38,276 bases of DNA from Campylobacteraceae bacterium. GTDB lineage: Bacteria > Campylobacterota > Campylobacteria > Campylobacterales > Sulfurovaceae. Below the pieces are notes generated by a model. The model had not been told where the DNA came from. It did not search any database and saw nothing but the letters and a program-made list of their open reading frames with translations. A program made the translations under genes and the position numbers. Shown here piece after piece: positions 35,049 to 38,276 of this stretch. The DNA lies in NCBI GenBank assembly GCA_027038275.1, contig JALVXC010000105.1, positions 1-38,276 on the forward strand, in the 5' to 3' direction. Numbering within the stretch: the stretch's first letter is position 1; each line of letters opens with the position of its first letter.

Positions 35049-37220
35049 ATGAAAAATAAAATTGCAATTTTTATAATGTTCTTAGTTAGTTATAGTGTAG
35101 CAACAAGTAAAATTGATACGAAAGATTTATTAAATAAAGATACTCTCTATATTACAAATATAGAAGGTAATGGAAGTTACTATTGTGATGGTATTAGTGA
35201 CCAAATAGAGATAAATAGAGCACTTGATAGAGTTGCAAAAGATAAATCACTAACTACAGTTTATTTAAAAGGTCCAATGAGTTGTGTTATTGATGAACCA
35301 ATTTTAATTTCAAGTAATACAATATTAAGAGGAGACAAAACAGTTAAAGTTCAATTAAAAGATAATGTTGAATGGAATATGCCCAATAAACCTATGATTG
35401 GACAAAAAAATCCAAATGGAACAGTTGCATGGAAAATAGGTAAATATGGTAGTGGCACTATATCAAATGTGGAAATTAGTGGATTTGAATTATCAGGAGG
35501 TATTCAAAAAGAACCTACAGGGCAATATTTTGTAATGTTAATAAGCTTTTATGACCCATCTTTTATAAAAATTCATGATATGAATCTTCATGATTCCAAG
35601 GGAGATATTATTCGTTTTTATGGTTCTAATGTAGGAAAGTCTCATGATTTAGAAGTCTATAATAACATAATAAAAAATTCTGGACATGAGGGAATCTATT
35701 TTATCTACCCAAATAATATAAAGGCATATAATAATAAAATTTATGCAACTAGAACTAACTCGGGAATTAGAGTCTCTACAGGTAGTAACTTTTCTATTTA
35801 TGGGAATATTATAGGTAATAGTTTAAAAAAACGTAGCTCTGGGTATGCTGGAATTCTTATTGGTTCATCATCTCCTACTCCTATAGGAAAGGCAGATATC
35901 TATAATAACTATATCTATGGTAAAAATGGTGGAATTGTTTTAGAAGCAAGAAGTGGTTTTGATTCTAAAAGTAGTTTAAAAGATGTTCATATTCATCATA
36001 ATATATTATATAAGATTGCTAATTATAATAGTAATAGTTATCTTAATGGAGCAATTCGTATAAATGGTTTTCATAACACACTTATTGAATATAATACTAT
36101 TGATAGTAGTCAAAAAGATGGAATAGTTTATGATGAACATGGAAGAGAAGATAAAAGAGGTACTGGATACAAAACAATTGTACGTAATAATATTATTTCA
36201 AACTGTATAGGTTCAGCAATTAGTAACTTAAATCCAGATATACATACTTTTAACTCTAAATATAATGATTTTTTTAATAATGGAGTTAAGAGTGATGATA
36301 ATATTAATAACTATAATATAGAACCTCTTTATACTCATCATAAGTTAAAAGAAACTAGTGGTTGGCATCATGTTGTTGCAACCTATGATAGCTCTACAGA
36401 GAGATTTAAAATATATGTAGATGGAGCAGAGAGAGCAAATCAAAAGTTTTTAGGTTTTGGAACAATAGGTACAAATAATAATGATATTAGTATAGGTAGC
36501 TATAGAGGACTTAACTATTTTCAATTAGATGGTCTATTAGATGATATGGCTGTTTGGAATCGTGCTTTAAATTCTAAGGAGGTGTTAAGTCTTTGGAATA
36601 ATGGAGATGGTAAAAGAGTTGATGATAGTAATTTAACTAGAGGATTAGAAGCATACTGGCAGATGGAAAATAATTGGCTTGATACCTTAAATAACTATAA
36701 TAGTAATCAAGATTGGAGTACAGCAACTTTTACAACAAATGCTAAAGTTGGAAACTATTCGGGATTATTTAATAAAAATGCTCATACTTTTTTCCCTAAT
36801 AGGCTATCCCCCTCTTTAGCTTTAACAATTTCAGTGTGGGTTTATAGAGATAAAAAGAGTATAGAAGATAAAGATATTCAGACAATTTTTAATAAGGGAG
36901 CAGAAGAAAATAATAATCATATTTGGTTATATGCTAAAGGAAATCGTATCTATTTTGAACTTGGAAATGGAAATGGAGTACGACATAGTATCTCCTCTCT
37001 AGGAGAATTAAATCCTGAAGAGCTAGATTTCCATCTTAAATCAAAATATGGTCGTTGGAGTAGCAAAAAAGGGTGGATAAAAGATTCCGTAACAAGTTTA
37101 CTTATTGATAAAGGTGAGTCTAAACTTCATAAAAAAGTAAATCTTGGTGCGTATGGAGATACACCTGAAGAATCAAAAGGAGAACTCGATAATAATCTGA
37201 GTTCTAAAGCTCCTCAGTAA
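35049..37220 (+). CDS. Exported right-handed beta-helix protein with LamG-like segments
   Basis: 723 residues with a signal peptide (about 1-19). Residues 30-430 form a parallel beta-helix (many NN-I/YNN-I turns such as LEVYNNIIKNSGHEGIYF), like polysaccharide lyases or glycan-binding proteins. Residues about 437-520 match the C-terminal half of a LamG/concanavalin-like domain (GWHHVVATYDSS..FKIYVDG..LDDMAVWNRALNSKEV); about 531-650 match the N-terminal half of another. Residues about 659-711 (DFHLKSKYGRW...VNLGAYGDTPEESK) resemble the usual C-terminal end of beta-helix proteins, so the LamG part seems inserted. It probably acts on or binds the polysaccharide of this locus outside the cell. 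The last 17 bp overlap the end of pbpC on the other strand. Confidence 0.85.
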   Translation: MKNKIAIFIMFLVSYSVATSKIDTKDLLNKDTLYITNIEGNGSYYCDGISDQIEINRALDRVAKDKSLTTVYLKGPMSCVIDEPILISSNTILRGDKTVKVQLKDNVEWNMPNKPMIGQKNPNGTVAWKIGKYGSGTISNVEISGFELSGGIQKEPTGQYFVMLISFYDPSFIKIHDMNLHDSKGDIIRFYGSNVGKSHDLEVYNNIIKNSGHEGIYFIYPNNIKAYNNKIYATRTNSGIRVSTGSNFSIYGNIIGNSLKKRSSGYAGILIGSSSPTPIGKADIYNNYIYGKNGGIVLEARSGFDSKSSLKDVHIHHNILYKIANYNSNSYLNGAIRINGFHNTLIEYNTIDSSQKDGIVYDEHGREDKRGTGYKTIVRNNIISNCIGSAISNLNPDIHTFNSKYNDFFNNGVKSDDNINNYNIEPLYTHHKLKETSGWHHVVATYDSSTERFKIYVDGAERANQKFLGFGTIGTNNNDISIGSYRGLNYFQLDGLLDDMAVWNRALNSKEVLSLWNNGDGKRVDDSNLTRGLEAYWQMENNWLDTLNNYNSNQDWSTATFTTNAKVGNYSGLFNKNAHTFFPNRLSPSLALTISVWVYRDKKSIEDKDIQTIFNKGAEENNNHIWLYAKGNRIYFELGNGNGVRHSISSLGELNPEELDFHLKSKYGRWSSKKGWIKDSVTSLLIDKGESKLHKKVNLGAYGDTPEESKGELDNNLSSKAPQ

Positions 37221-38276
37221 AAACAGCAATACTCCGAACCTTAGCCCCCTCGTCTAAACAACGAACAGTATGTCTACTAGGCTTTAAATAACGATAGATT
37301 GCCTTACCAGATATACTGACAATAGGCTCATCATTATCTATTAACCAATAAATCGTTTGATTCTCCTCAAACGAATAACACTCTAACTTAGTCTTTTTAA
37401 ACTCACGAGGTAACAAACGATTGTAGGTATAGGTCTTATCATGAATAGGGCTAGTTATAAGTGGTTTATAGCTCTTCCACTCATTGTAACATGGGTGAGA
37501 CTTTAGCTCTGCAATAGAGTCAATAACCCCTTGCTTTTGCAGATAGGAAAGTACCTCTGCTCTCATGGTTTTACACTCATTTTTAAGAGTAACGCTTTCT
37601 ATGAGTTGGTCTTTAATCTGCTCTTTACACTCTCCTAACTGCAAGGCATCTTGACAGATGGTTTTTGTAACTATCCCTGTTGGCTTGGCAAACCAGCTCT
37701 GTTTTCCTAAGAGTTTAAAGATTTTAAAAAGAGTAAGTGACGCTATCTTAATTCCAGAGGGGTAGACTCCATTGTGTGGTCTGCTAGAAGAGCCTGAAAA
37801 GTTCCCAAACCAAACAGCTACGGTATAGTTAGGGGTGTAGCCAATGGTTAGCATATCTTTAGCATGAGCAGAAGTTCCTGTCTTAAAGGCTATACGTGGC
37901 ATATCTTTTAGATACTCCCAAGTAGCAGAAAAAGAGGGGCGAGGTGCATCGGCTAAGATAGTGGAGATGAGCCAACAAGCTTGTGGCATTAGAACACTCT
38001 GTTTGGGGTAGCTTATATCTTTTAGGTAACTAGCCCTTTGAAAGAGTCCACCATTAGCCAACATAGCAAAGAGTTCAGCACTTTCTCTAAGTGAAATACC
38101 CCACCCACCAAGTACTAATGAAGCTCCATAATATGGCTTTTTATGCACTAAAGAACGAGTGTTCACCTCATCTAAAAGCTCATACAGAGACTCTTTTTTA
38201 AGTAGTCGGTCAAGCTCTACAGCAGGAATATTTAGTGAGCGTTGCAGTGCCTCTGTAGCCGTTACCTCCCCCTCAT
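37204..38276 (-). CDS. pbpC: Penicillin-binding protein 1C, C-terminal part (5' end missing)
   Basis: The minus-strand frame is open to the window edge and reads EGEVTATEALQRSLNIPAVE there, the conserved transpeptidase segment of PBP1C; a GTG at 38166 is an internal valine codon, not the start. The KTGT box of the transpeptidase is present (AFKTGTSAHAKDMLTIGYTPNYTVAVWFGN). The last 85 or so residues (YWLIDNDEPIVSISGK...HTVRCLDEG) match the BiPBP_C domain of PBP1C. The glycosyltransferase half and the catalytic SxxK lie outside the window. PBP1C builds or repairs peptidoglycan and is often encoded beside an alpha-2-macroglobulin gene. Confidence 0.92.
   Translation of the reverse strand, partial: EGEVTATEALQRSLNIPAVELDRLLKKESLYELLDEVNTRSLVHKKPYYGASLVLGGWGISLRESAELFAMLANGGLFQRASYLKDISYPKQSVLMPQACWLISTILADAPRPSFSATWEYLKDMPRIAFKTGTSAHAKDMLTIGYTPNYTVAVWFGNFSGSSSRPHNGVYPSGIKIASLTLFKIFKLLGKQSWFAKPTGIVTKTICQDALQLGECKEQIKDQLIESVTLKNECKTMRAEVLSYLQKQGVIDSIAELKSHPCYNEWKSYKPLITSPIHDKTYTYNRLLPREFKKTKLECYSFEENQTIYWLIDNDEPIVSISGKAIYRYLKPSRHTVRCLDEGAKVRSIAVFTEEL

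Noticed and set aside
37204-38166. Start of pbpC at the GTG at 38166
   Set aside because: The frame continues upstream to the window edge with typical PBP1C transpeptidase sequence, so the gene is cut by the window, not short.
1-38276. CRISPR arrays, tRNA/rRNA genes, complete insertion sequences
   Set aside because: I looked for regularly spaced repeats, clover-leaf genes and transposase frames and saw none; the only mobile-type signals are the two palindromes.

Overview
The window is AT-rich (the glycan genes more so than the flanks) and looks like a chromosomal segment of a free-living Campylobacterota-type bacterium (Sulfurovum/Sulfurimonas-like). That placement rests on overall gene style and composition, not on a marker gene, so it is an inference.

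Layout. (1) 1-2288, minus strand: a site-2-protease-like M50 membrane peptidase (3' end outside the window), a 384-bp spacer holding a perfect 44-bp palindrome and the translated stub of a type I restriction-modification hsdM gene, and a small exported protein resembling secretin N-domains. (2) 2382-8135, minus: a 1917-residue bacterial alpha-2-macroglobulin with an intact thioester motif and an unusual C-terminal extension. (3) 8266-11447, minus: wzc and wza, the tyrosine autokinase/copolymerase and outer-membrane export lipoprotein of a Wzx/Wzy-type polysaccharide system. (4) 11448-11750: divergent control region. (5) 11751-34925, plus: 19 tightly packed genes, most overlapping or within about 30 bp, that build and assemble a surface glycan. 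(6) 35049-37220, plus: an exported beta-helix protein with LamG-like segments, overlapping tail-to-tail with (7) the 3' part of pbpC (minus, 5' end outside the window).

How the genes work together. WlbA/WbpB, WbpE and WbpD homologues specify UDP-2,3-diacetamido-2,3-dideoxy-glucuronic acid; the 6-dehydrogenase (WbpA) and the 2-epimerase (WbpI) are not in the window. An L-2-hydroxyglutarate-oxidase-like flavoenzyme sits between the C3 oxidase and the aminotransferase and may recycle its by-product. A second Gfo/Idh/MocA enzyme, an SDR epimerase and a second DegT aminotransferase suggest a further amino sugar. Two AsnB-type amidotransferases suggest that uronic acids become uronamides, as in Bordetella and Pseudomonas O-antigens. 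A phosphoglycosyltransferase-like protein (without the usual membrane helix), GT-B glycosyltransferases, a flippase and a Wzy candidate complete the assembly line. The last block (ATP-grasp, DUF354, FemAB/GNAT-like, DUF354, NodB-like) is a modification module I cannot match to a described pathway, and it carries a clear duplication scar.

PbpC and the alpha-2-macroglobulin are neighbours in many bacteria. Here they lie on the same strand about 29 kb apart with the whole glycan locus between them, so the locus may have been inserted at this site.
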